Below the pieces are notes generated by a model. The model did not search any database, was not told the origin of the DNA, and was given only the letters and a program-made list of their open reading frames with translations. Shown here piece by piece: positions 56,837 to 64,000 of a stretch of 64,000 nucleotides of DNA. Location: positions 62,001 to 126,000 of the forward strand of contig NZ_JAVDDX010000003.1 in assembly GCF_030848575.1 (NCBI RefSeq). Reading direction: 5' to 3'. Numbering within the stretch: position 1 is the stretch's first letter; every line of letters begins with the position of its first letter. Source of the DNA: Haloarcula sp. H-GB4 (lineage in GTDB: Archaea; Halobacteriota; Halobacteria; Halobacteriales; Haloarculaceae). The position numbers and the translations under genes were made by a program.

Positions 56837-57631
56837 ATGACTGAACGCGAGCCACCGTCCCGACGAATCAAGTCGATGCAGACTGCCAGTGAGGTCCTGC
56901 GTGAAATTCAGTCACAGTCTGAGGCGACGCTGTCCGATCTCTGTGAGGATATAGATGTTGCTAAAAGTACGCTACATACGTATCTACAGACACTCGTTGC
57001 TGAGGACTTTATCGATAAATCAGATGGCGTCTATCGATTAGGCCTGCGGTTCATACCGCTCGGTGAGAGCGTCCGGAATCGGGTTGACCTCTATCAGCAC
57101 GGCAAAGAGGAAGTAGAGCGCCTCGCCGAAGAGACAAACGAATGGGTCCATCTCACAGTTGCGTACCGGAACAGGGAGGTAACGCTGTACGAGCATAATG
57201 AGGGCGAAACTGTCGCCGTGGACTATCAACGGCGAACCAGAGAATCCCCACAGTATCTCCACTGTACTGCGACCGGAAAAGCGCTGCTGGCATATTTCGA
57301 TGACGATCAAATCACTGAAACAGTGGCTACTGAAGGACTTGTGCAGCAGACTGAGAAGACGATCACCGAACCCGACGAGCTGCGGGAAGAACTCGCAGAA
57401 ATTCAAAGCAGGGGGTACGCGGTAAACGATGAGGAAGAAATCCGGGGGATGCGATCCGTAGGCGCTCCGATACAGGACGTGGACGGCACGGTCTGTGGTG
57501 CGATCAGTGTGACCGCACCGAAAACGCGACTCTCCGGTGAATACCTCTGTAGTGACCTCCCGGAATTGGTGATGCAGGCAGCAAACATCATCGAGATCAA
57601 TTTGGAGTCCGCAGCCGCCAGCAGCGAGTAG
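56837..57631 (+). CDS. IclR-family transcription regulator
   Basis: About 264 residues from ATG 56837; ATG 56816 is an alternative. It has an N-terminal winged HTH (SDLCEDIDVAKSTLHTYLQTL at ~35-55), then an effector domain with LRFIPLGESVRNRVDLYQHG, YLHCTATGKALLAYF and GMRSVGAPIQDVDGTVCGAI, as in IclR proteins that bind small organic acids. Divergence from nhaC suggests control of that gene; the effector is unknown. Confidence 0.9.
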   Translation: MTEREPPSRRIKSMQTASEVLREIQSQSEATLSDLCEDIDVAKSTLHTYLQTLVAEDFIDKSDGVYRLGLRFIPLGESVRNRVDLYQHGKEEVERLAEETNEWVHLTVAYRNREVTLYEHNEGETVAVDYQRRTRESPQYLHCTATGKALLAYFDDDQITETVATEGLVQQTEKTITEPDELREELAEIQSRGYAVNDEEEIRGMRSVGAPIQDVDGTVCGAISVTAPKTRLSGEYLCSDLPELVMQAANIIEINLESAAASSE

Positions 57632-58742
57632 TATTCACGTATGTCAAATAATTACGGGTACTTAGCAGACCGGTACTACAGTTATTTGGCTCAGAGACAG
57701 CACAGGAGGCCCCGTGTAGAGTCGTATTTCAGACGCTCTCTATATGAGTTAACAGGTCGTAGCGAGTACTGTGAATCTTCCTGAAACCACGTCAAGCAGC
57801 TTGAATTTTAGCTGTCTTCGGTAATTCCGAACTGGGGTTGCGTGCTAACGCAGGGAACCCCAGTGCCGACAACGACACGTCTTGTGGGCCATAGAGGGGG
57901 CTCAGCCACACGTCAGCCAGCGCGTCAGGGACCGGAGCAACCGAGGTTTTGTTCGGTATAGTCATATACAGCAGAGGGCAGCGGGGAATCAGACCTTTGC
58001 TGGGTATATAGTGGGCAGCTTGTCCCCAATCCACTCGCCGCCACCAGTCGTGACCTGATCGGGCAGATACTACCCACAGACGACACCAGTGGCTTCTGTT
58101 CCGCTCGCCAGCAACTACATCTCTGACCCCTCAGTCGGTTCACGTGGTCAGATCGGAGGAGCGTGCTGTAGTGGGAACTAAGCGTTCGGAACCAGCGGGA
58201 TTGGTATGTCCGCAAGCCAATAACAGTGGTACATTCGTTATACTCTCGCACGGTACAATTTGAACGAAGATGGCAATTCGAAGTCCTTGCCACATTTCAA
58301 TATCGGTCGCTATATTCCAGGCAATGGCTGGAAGGTTAAAACTATACTTCTTCTCATATGACTATGTATAGGTATTCTGTTACCATATTTCGATTTTTTG
58401 TCTTTACTTTCGAAAATAGGTACATACATAGGACATTTAAGTCCATTTCTAGAGTCTTACAGGTAGAAAGAATGACTGTGTTTCTAATTCGATCTGCGGC
58501 TAAGCTTATTACAGGGTTTGTCAGACATCGACCAACGGGTTCCCCTTCATCACCCTAGCAGCCCTATTGGTAGATATCGAGTCTACAGTTCTAATACGCA
58601 GATAGTGCTGTCGAAGCCGGGGGTAACACGCGAGTACCGTTGTTCAACGGTCAGATCAGCCGCTCACGGAGTTCACAAAACGGCGCGAAATGCATGCGGG
58701 CAAGAGGGTATGTTTGAAATAGCTACCACCAAAGGAGACACT
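57632..58742. other. 1.1-kb gene-free region with a strong stem-loop
   Basis: No gene with haloarchaeal codon bias is found. The frames present change composition abruptly and have no homology I recognise. A perfect inverted repeat lies at 57831-57864. The right third (58290-58540) is AT-rich. Just before the next gene AAAGGAGACAC supplies a ribosome-binding site. Confidence 0.5.
57831..57864. repeat. Stem-loop ACTGGGGTT/AACCCCAGT
   Basis: Nine-base perfect arms (57831-57839 and 57856-57864) flank a 16-base centre that can extend with CGT/ACG pairing. It is not followed by a T-tract, so a simple terminator is unlikely. Confidence 0.6.
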
Positions 58743-59780
58743 ATGAGGGTTTCTATTGTCGGAGGGGGATTCGCCGGATTAGCGGCAGCACAACTGGCTG
58801 AAGAGGTAACGTCAGACGTGCAACTTTACGATAAGGGCGCATATACTGGTGACCGAAGAGGCGCTTGGGGGGAGATGGTTTGGGACTACTCACAAGTGCC
58901 ACTAGATCGGCACGTTCCGGGCTACGTCAGGGAAGCTACAACCGGGATATTTGTCGGTGCCGACGGGAAGACTGCGATAAATGTCCCTGATGGTGTGATA
59001 CTGAATAGAGGGGAATTAGAGAAACACTGGGCAGGCACACTCGAAGAAACAGAGATTGTAGAGGACGCAGAAGTCGACGAAGCGGAGTTTCGGCGGCTAT
59101 CTACGGAATCAGATCTGCTAATTGATGCTACCGGTCAGTTCCCGATTTCAAGCCGGTTCACGTCCCTGTCATATGACGTGGCATGTCCGACACTGAGCGG
59201 GAGAATAGAGGCCGACTTTTCACACCTGTATCCGGAGCCGAGAGCGCTTGCGTACGAGAATTACTTCCTCTGGATCGTCCCACAATCACCAGCGGAAGCA
59301 ACTGTCGGGCTCGGCTGCCGGGAGGACAAGTCTCCTGACGAACTGTACGAAGATATGCGACGATTACTTGCAGAAGTCGATATTGAGCCCCCCGAACGTG
59401 AGACCTTATACAGCGGAACCGACGTTTCAAACGGCCTGCGAAGTCTCTCAGACTGCTCGTACGAGCTAAACGACTGTGCAGTTCATATCGCTGGCGATGC
59501 TATCGGGCTGGCGAACCGCCTGACGGGCTTTGGGATGGTGCATGCGGCACAATCTGGCCGAGCTGCTGTGAGTTCCTTCGTGCAAGGAGAGTCGTATAAA
59601 CGCAGGTTACTGTGCCAGAACTTCTGGACAAAAGCGGTCACCAGTGCGGCGTCCCCCATCCATCACACCATCGGGTTAGACGGAATCGCTCGTCTGGCAA
59701 AGTCCGATATTGAGTATCAGGAGAGCTTCGAACCACAGCAGCCAACAGATATTCTGAGCGCTGTTCGGACCTTCGTCTAG
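58743..59780 (+). CDS. Geranylgeranyl-reductase-like FAD oxidoreductase
   Basis: A 345-residue flavoprotein. The dinucleotide motif is VSIVGGGFAGLAAAQLAEE at the start. YFLWIVPQSPAEATVGLGC and HIAGDAIGLANRLTGFGMVH match the substrate loop and FAD-ribityl motif of the geranylgeranyl reductase family. It is shorter than typical lipid-saturating members and less GC-rich than most genes here, which suggests transfer. ATG 58743 is set by the GGAG ribosome site just upstream. The substrate may be an isoprenoid, but this is not certain. Confidence 0.78.
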   Translation: MRVSIVGGGFAGLAAAQLAEEVTSDVQLYDKGAYTGDRRGAWGEMVWDYSQVPLDRHVPGYVREATTGIFVGADGKTAINVPDGVILNRGELEKHWAGTLEETEIVEDAEVDEAEFRRLSTESDLLIDATGQFPISSRFTSLSYDVACPTLSGRIEADFSHLYPEPRALAYENYFLWIVPQSPAEATVGLGCREDKSPDELYEDMRRLLAEVDIEPPERETLYSGTDVSNGLRSLSDCSYELNDCAVHIAGDAIGLANRLTGFGMVHAAQSGRAAVSSFVQGESYKRRLLCQNFWTKAVTSAASPIHHTIGLDGIARLAKSDIEYQESFEPQQPTDILSAVRTFV

Positions 59781-60301
59781 CGTCTCCAATCAGATTAGAC
59801 ACTCGGTTGGCCAGAGACAGGTGTACGGTCAGGAGCCGTGGATACAGAATTCGACATATTGTGGGTTACTTTACCAGGGAGTCGATACCCGCTACCAGTA
59901 GTCTGCACTTGCATCGACAATTGGCGCAACCTGCTTCAGCCTGTCGGCAGCAACCGTCTGAGTAGTTGGGTGGTTCGGATAGGGATTATTTGTATTAGCT
60001 CGCCGTAACACCTACAAGGGCTAATAAAGCCCTTCAGCTATTAGATTTGACTTGTCTCCATAGCCATAAAGAATAGCTAAGTAGAATAGCTATTTAGTAT
60101 GTCTAGACAGTATAGCTAGCCATTGTAGCTAGAACAAGTAGCCGAATGGTCCAGCGGCCAAGAGCAGTCAGTGGACACAACTATCAATTCCAGTTCTGTT
60201 CGGCAACCTAGTGAATCATCGGTACAGGCACACCAGACAGAACCATTAGCGGAACACGAAGGAAGGACCTCGTCAACAGCGACTCAGAAAGCAAAAAGAG
60301 C
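59781..60301. other. Gene-free region containing partition-site-like iterons
   Basis: About 520 bp between the flavoprotein and the ParA-partner gene. AAGGGCT-AATAA-AGCCCTT (60016-60034) is a perfect 7-bp stem with 5-nt loop, possibly a terminator. The 60033-60149 part consists of 13-bp TAGCTA iterons, listed separately. Confidence 0.55.
60033..60149. repeat. 13-bp TAGCTA iteron array, downstream of the par cassette
   Basis: The 8-mer WATAGCTA starts at 60072, 60085, 60111 and 60124. A degenerate TATGTCTA is at 60098, so spacing is exactly 13 bp over five units. Weaker units extend to both sides (TTCAGCTATTAGA at 60033; CATAGCC at 60059; AGTAGCC at 60137). The palindromic core TAGCTA with helical-turn-related phasing resembles centromere-type partition sites. 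Confidence 0.7.
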
Positions 60302-60682
60302 TTATGGAGAAGCGGTTGACTGCTCCCAGTCGTAGCCCCACTCGCGGAGCTTTTCCGCGACAAGGTCCGGATTGTCCATAGCGACGACGAGGGCAGCCTC
60401 CAGCGCGTCGGTCTTATACACGTCTTCACCGACTTCATCTTCCAAGTTACGGAGAAATGTAGACTCGCGCTCCTCAACTTCGGGCCGAATGAAAATTGGC
60501 CGTTGCTTGCGATTCTGTTTGACAGAGTCCCGACGAAATTTGTATGGGATATCGGGTTGGGTCGAAGTTTCTACGTCGGCGGATTCAGTTTCGACAGCCA
60601 TCTCATCCTGTTGGTCGTCCGGTTCTGGCTCTGGATCTGCATCCGTCTCTGCAAACGGATCGTCACCGGAGCCGGATTTCAT
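60302..60682 (-). CDS. Small acidic ParA-partner protein (putative ParB-like)
   Basis: A 126-residue protein overlapping the parA stop by four bases. The first ~55 residues are Asp/Glu/Pro-rich and probably disordered. The C-terminal part has basic stretch FRRDSVKQNRKQRPIFIRPE and then helices (TDALEAALVVAMDNPDLVAE). No classic ParB domain is visible. The position and DNA-binding-like basic region suggest the centromere-binding component, which is inference. Confidence 0.65.
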   Translation of the reverse strand: MKSGSGDDPFAETDADPEPEPDDQQDEMAVETESADVETSTQPDIPYKFRRDSVKQNRKQRPIFIRPEVEERESTFLRNLEDEVGEDVYKTDALEAALVVAMDNPDLVAEKLREWGYDWEQSTASP

Positions 60683-61524
60683 GCTGTTGCCTCCTGTTCG
60701 CGGGTCTGTCGGAGGTGTGCCGCCAATTCCTCGAACTGCTCCAGCGTTTCGATTTCGTAGTCACGTTCCCGACTCCGATGTTCTTCGATATATTTGAACG
60801 CCGAACACTGCTTGCGCCAACACCCTTCAAGCAAGGACGTTCGCTCACGGAACACCACCGGGATATCGTACGATTCCGCCTGAAGCCGTTTAAGCATCTC
60901 TTCCTGATCGTTCGTTCCTTTGAATCGGTTCGGTACTGCGGCTAACACGCCCACGTTGATGTCCAGTGTGTCTTCGAGGCCAGTAACGAGATCCGCAAGT
61001 CCCGCAACGGACTGCTGGCCCTTCCCGCTCGGCTCGAACGGGATGACGAGGTTTCGCGTCGCGTGCAACGCATTGTACAGTTTCACATCCGCGGTTGCCG
61101 GTGGATCGATAATGACAGTGTCATACTCGGACGGAACGCCCGCGTCTTTTAGCACACGCAAGAGCTGGACATTCGGGTTCCAATTCTCGCCGAAGTCCGC
61201 TGCTTCCTCCTCGCGGCGACGAAGGTGTTTCGAGAGCACTTCCAGAGAGTTGTGTGCGGGAAGGACATCGACACCTTCGGCGGTCTCAATGAGGTCGGCG
61301 AAAGGACCCCGTGGCCGCTCGACGAGATGTCGAACCAAACTATCGGCCTCTGAGTCAGTTCGGTGGTCCGCAACGTCAAACAGGAACGAGAGGCTCCCCT
61401 CCTGTGGGTCCATGTCGATTGCGAGTACGTCGTGACCAGCGCGGGCGTCGGCGACGGCGAGGTTCGCCGCCATCGTTGTCTTGCCGACACCGCCGGCCTC
61501 GCTGTACACGGTGTAGGTCAGCAT
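60679..61524 (-). CDS. parA: ParA/Soj-type partition ATPase
   Basis: A 281-residue ATPase of the ParA/MinD class. Walker A is EAGGVGKTTMAANLA (residues 9-23), then DMDPQEGSLSFLF and TVIIDPPATADVKLYNA. The usual signature lysine before GG is alanine (A10). A TATA box (TTATAT, minus strand, about 61546-61552) lies ~25 bp upstream, so the mRNA is nearly leaderless. 13-bp iterons stand just behind this promoter, which would allow autoregulation. Confidence 0.85.
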   Translation of the reverse strand: MLTYTVYSEAGGVGKTTMAANLAVADARAGHDVLAIDMDPQEGSLSFLFDVADHRTDSEADSLVRHLVERPRGPFADLIETAEGVDVLPAHNSLEVLSKHLRRREEEAADFGENWNPNVQLLRVLKDAGVPSEYDTVIIDPPATADVKLYNALHATRNLVIPFEPSGKGQQSVAGLADLVTGLEDTLDINVGVLAAVPNRFKGTNDQEEMLKRLQAESYDIPVVFRERTSLLEGCWRKQCSAFKYIEEHRSRERDYEIETLEQFEELAAHLRQTREQEATA

Positions 61525-61568
61525 ACTCTACCGAATACACTGCACAGATATAAGGATTAGTCAGACGG

Positions 61569-61615
61569 TATAGCTATACAGTATAGCCACATTATTTCAG
61601 CTAACTACGTAGCCC
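61569..61615. repeat. TAGCTA iterons upstream of parA
   Basis: TATAGCTA (61569-61576) and TATAGCCA (61582-61589) are 13 bp apart. CAGCTA (61598-61603) and GTAGCC (61609-61614) follow at 14 and 12 bp. The same motif forms the array downstream of the cassette, so the parA operon is bracketed by one site type. Confidence 0.62.
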
Positions 61616-61626
61616 GGCGAAGCCAG

Positions 61627-62862
61627 CTACTCGTCAAACAACCTTGCGAGCGTTTCCCGCATCTCTGCCCGGCGGTGCGACCGGGCCTCAGACTCCGAGA
61701 GGTAGTTATCAAGCACGACTTGCGCAGACGCTGATCCCTGCTCAGCTGCGACATCTTCAAACCGTTCCGCGACCCGCCTGACAGCAGCACCATACGTCGT
61801 ATACCAGAATCGGCGACCCGTCTTCGGCGTTGGTCTAGCATCATCAACGGTAACATCCGCGGTTTCGGCCACTGATTTGAACCGACGGCGAACGGTTTCA
61901 GCGGTCAGGTGGCCAGAGACTGCGGCCGAGGAAGGGAGCAGATAACCATTCCAATCCGGATCAGAGAGCCTTTCAATACGCTCAGAGACTGTTTCCAGAC
62001 CGGCCAGTAGAGCCACAGTCCCAGGGCCGTTTTTCCGCTCGCCATCGCCGAACTCTATATACGGATGGGAGTCATCATCCGGATCAAGATTGAGCTGTCG
62101 GACATGGAGCGATGCGACTTCGCTCGGTCGCAGTCCCCATCCACAACATGCGACCACGATGAATCGGTCGCGTAGCTCAGTCGCCGCTGCATAGAGGCGC
62201 TGGACGGCATCTCTGTCGAGTGCTTTGTTGTCCCAAGATGGAGTCTTATCCCACCCAAATCGAGTTTCAAGGTCGGCGAGTGGGTTGTACGCGGCATTAC
62301 CGAACATCACCAGGTGCTTGTAGAACTGCCGTGTGTCCTGAACGTATTTACGCCGGGACGCAAGCGTCGTCAGGGCCTCGTCCAACTGGTCAAGTGCGTC
62401 GAATGTCGCTGCAACCCGATCCATTTCTGCAACGCGTTCACTAGGCTTCTCCAGTGGTGCGAGCAAATCTTTTGTATCGTGGATATTGGTATATACTTTC
62501 GCGTAGCGTCGCAAAATCGACCGACGTGTGTCGATTGTCGCATCAGCACGCCCACGCCGGGTCGAAAGTTCGATGAGGTAATCCTCAATGGCGCGCTGCG
62601 TGTTATCAGAGAGGAAATCGAATGGCTCCGGTGTCTGCTTATCTTCTATCGCTTCGATCTCGTCGTAGAACTGCCCGGGGGACAGATCAAATCGCCGCTG
62701 GAGATGCTTGACGAATCCCGGAAACTGTCCGTTCAGCCACGCATATGTGGGGGTTTCAGTGGTTGGATTGAGGCCGTCGTCTTTCATCGCCGGCACAACG
62801 GTCTCATGGTAGAATGCTTTGCAGTCGGCCAAGTCCATCGTTGAGTAGCGGGTTTCAGTCAT
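61627..62862 (-). CDS. Tyrosine recombinase/integrase (diverged active site)
   Basis: A 411-residue phage-integrase-family protein. Residues ~80-190 form the SAM-like core-binding domain. The catalytic domain has the first Arg in CCGWGLRPSEVASL, a Lys in GERKNGPG, the second Arg in PKTGRRFWYTTYG and the probable nucleophile Y387 in VVLDNYLSES. The His of HxxR appears to be Lys, and the usual GHSS before the Tyr is GSAS. It may serve dimer resolution or element integration. It is next to parA on the same strand. Confidence 0.82.
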   Translation of the reverse strand: MTETRYSTMDLADCKAFYHETVVPAMKDDGLNPTTETPTYAWLNGQFPGFVKHLQRRFDLSPGQFYDEIEAIEDKQTPEPFDFLSDNTQRAIEDYLIELSTRRGRADATIDTRRSILRRYAKVYTNIHDTKDLLAPLEKPSERVAEMDRVAATFDALDQLDEALTTLASRRKYVQDTRQFYKHLVMFGNAAYNPLADLETRFGWDKTPSWDNKALDRDAVQRLYAAATELRDRFIVVACCGWGLRPSEVASLHVRQLNLDPDDDSHPYIEFGDGERKNGPGTVALLAGLETVSERIERLSDPDWNGYLLPSSAAVSGHLTAETVRRRFKSVAETADVTVDDARPTPKTGRRFWYTTYGAAVRRVAERFEDVAAEQGSASAQVVLDNYLSESEARSHRRAEMRETLARLFDE

Positions 62863-63402
62863 TGATCTGAGTATGTGGACAGCGTAACCGACGTACTGTC
62901 CTTACTGGTACTCTGAGTCTCCGGAATTTCGTATGTAGCGTGTTTCCGTCGTACCACTAATAATTTGTCTTGTATTGTTTTCTCATGCAGAAACCCACAA
63001 CAAGACAAGCACTGGTGGTTGTATTACCATAACACATAAACTGTATGTGGCTATATCAAAATCTCAGCGGAGCCAGTCCGGAGAAAGTCCGATTTTATGC
63101 GATATGGTTCATTTGCATGCAGATTCCGCATACCGTGCGAAGAGTCAGGCACTATCTCCCGACACACCCATGCTGAGGACAACCACTCTCCATCGTCTTT
63201 CACAGAGCACTGGTGGGCAGGAACCCGCAACAGTGATATCATATTCCGAGTACGCACAGTAGCTCCTGCGACTGCGACCGTCGTGAGTCCATGAGGAATT
63301 TCGCCACCCGGGATGGAAGTCTTATGCAGTGGCCACATCTAACAGCACAGAAGAGGATTCAGCAGTTCTGAAGGACGGATTTGCTTGGGACCCAGCCCGT
63401 TG
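62863..63402. other. Gene-free region after the integrase start
   Basis: About 540 bp. The frames in it have no coding bias. It is AT-rich around 62930-63060. No tRNA or direct repeat that could mark an attachment site was found within the window. Confidence 0.45.
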
Positions 63403-63840
63403 TCATTCACCGGGACCAAACTCTTGACAGCCGAACCGATCCCTGTTCTCTGGCTGTGCGCAGAGGTAATCAAGCCGTTTTTCCATTTCGGATCGCGACA
63501 TACCCGCTTGATCTTCTCGGGACTCTGCGAGCCGGGCTTGACTGGCGTTTAGCATCTTTTCTTTCGTTTCTAGTTCCGAAACAAGTGTGTCTACGTCCTC
63601 GTTACGGGTTTCTAACTGTCTGTTGAGCTCTTCAGCGCGGGCTTTTGCGGCTTGTTGGTCTTCCTGAGTCTCGTTCAGTTGTTCACGCAATTCCTCGTTT
63701 TCAGCGCGGAGGGCTTCGTTCTCTGTCTGTATGTCCTGTGCAGAATCCTGAAATGCAACCGTTGTCCCGACTGTCCCACTAGTAGCGACCACAGTGACGA
63801 TGAGTAGCCAGGAACTGATGTTACGTGCAAGAGTGCTCAC
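63403..63840 (-). CDS. Membrane-anchored coiled-coil protein
   Basis: A 145-residue protein. Residues 8-29 (ISSWLLIVTVVATSGTVGTT) form an N-terminal signal anchor. Residues ~35-110 are an almost unbroken coiled coil (NEALRAENEELREQLNETQE). The last ~30 residues hold two cysteines (YLCAQPENRDRFGCQEF), a possible disulfide outside the cell. I know no family for it. Confidence 0.7.
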   Translation of the reverse strand: MSTLARNISSWLLIVTVVATSGTVGTTVAFQDSAQDIQTENEALRAENEELREQLNETQEDQQAAKARAEELNRQLETRNEDVDTLVSELETKEKMLNASQARLAESREDQAGMSRSEMEKRLDYLCAQPENRDRFGCQEFGPGE

Positions 63841-64000
63841 CGGTGAGCCACCTCTGGCGTAGCCGGAGTACTGTACGGGTGTCTGCCCCGGTGCAGCAGA
63901 ATTGAGGGTTGAGTCATCATGTTCCAGCTTGATTGGTATGTGCTACTAATAGTAGTTTCCAGTTGATTACGTTTGAATAGCGATAGATATCTAATAGTAA

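Noticed and set aside
57925-58293. 122-residue minus-strand frame
   Set aside because: It is basic, Ser/Arg/Cys-rich and lacks any motif, the pattern of a random GC-rich frame.
60137-60180. tRNA-like stretch GCCGAATGGTCCAGCGGCCA
   Set aside because: It resembles a Ser/Leu D-arm, but no matching acceptor, anticodon or T-arm follows and no GTTCGAATC-type sequence is found downstream.
62975-63262. 95-residue plus-strand frame
   Set aside because: Composition is not halophilic and it overlaps an equally long antisense frame; neither has supporting signals.
1-64000. CRISPR array or cas genes
   Set aside because: No regularly spaced 28-37 bp repeats and no Cas-like protein were seen; the 13-bp iterons and the 25-bp duplication are too short or contiguous.

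Overview
The window is haloarchaeal DNA, most like Haloarcula or a close relative. Proteins are strongly acidic, coding regions are GC-rich, exported proteins carry twin-arginine lipoprotein signals, and promoters are TATA-type with short or no leaders. Multi-domain PAS/GAF kinases and a bacterio-opsin-activator HTH regulator are also present. The assignment to a genus is inference.

Region 1 (1-13.5 kb): nitrogen supply. After a truncated sodium-symporter gene comes a five-gene ABC importer (urtABCDE, minus strand). It faces a seven-gene urease operon (ureBCAGDEF, plus strand) across a ~630-bp spacer. Urea taken up by the importer would be hydrolysed by the nickel urease. A methyltransferase/DUF302 pair follows.

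Region 2 (13.5-31 kb): redox and anaerobic respiration. It holds a DUF2238 membrane protein, an HTH regulator, thioredoxin, a CoA-disulfide-reductase-like flavoprotein and a P2A calcium-type ATPase. Two flavin-binding PPOX proteins and two universal stress proteins follow. Next are a NosL lipoprotein, a double winged-HTH regulator, nosDFY (with a NosL-like domain fused to NosD, and no nosZ in the window) and a formate-dehydrogenase-type molybdoenzyme.

Region 3 (31-46 kb): an IMP dehydrogenase/GMP reductase homologue and an orphan iron-type binding lipoprotein behind two iron-box-like palindromes. A gene-free 0.85-kb stretch carries three diverged hairpin-rich units (candidate RNAs). Three large sensory proteins follow; two have lost the phospho-acceptor residue of their receiver domain.

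Region 4 (41-57.6 kb): glutamate metabolism. Two glutamate dehydrogenases flank the Bat-like regulator. An operon then joins an NRAMP-fold transporter lacking the metal-binding motifs to hydantoinase/5-oxoprolinase A and B. The set suggests pyroglutamate to glutamate to 2-oxoglutarate plus ammonium. A cysteine-less LOV protein, a DUF4864 protein, NhaC and a divergent IclR regulator follow.

Region 5 (57.6-64 kb): AT-richer accessory DNA. It has long gene-poor spacers, a geranylgeranyl-reductase-like flavoprotein, a ParA-type ATPase with a small acidic partner, 13-bp TAGCTA iterons on both sides of that cassette, a diverged tyrosine recombinase, and a coiled-coil membrane protein. This looks like plasmid or integrated-element maintenance DNA.
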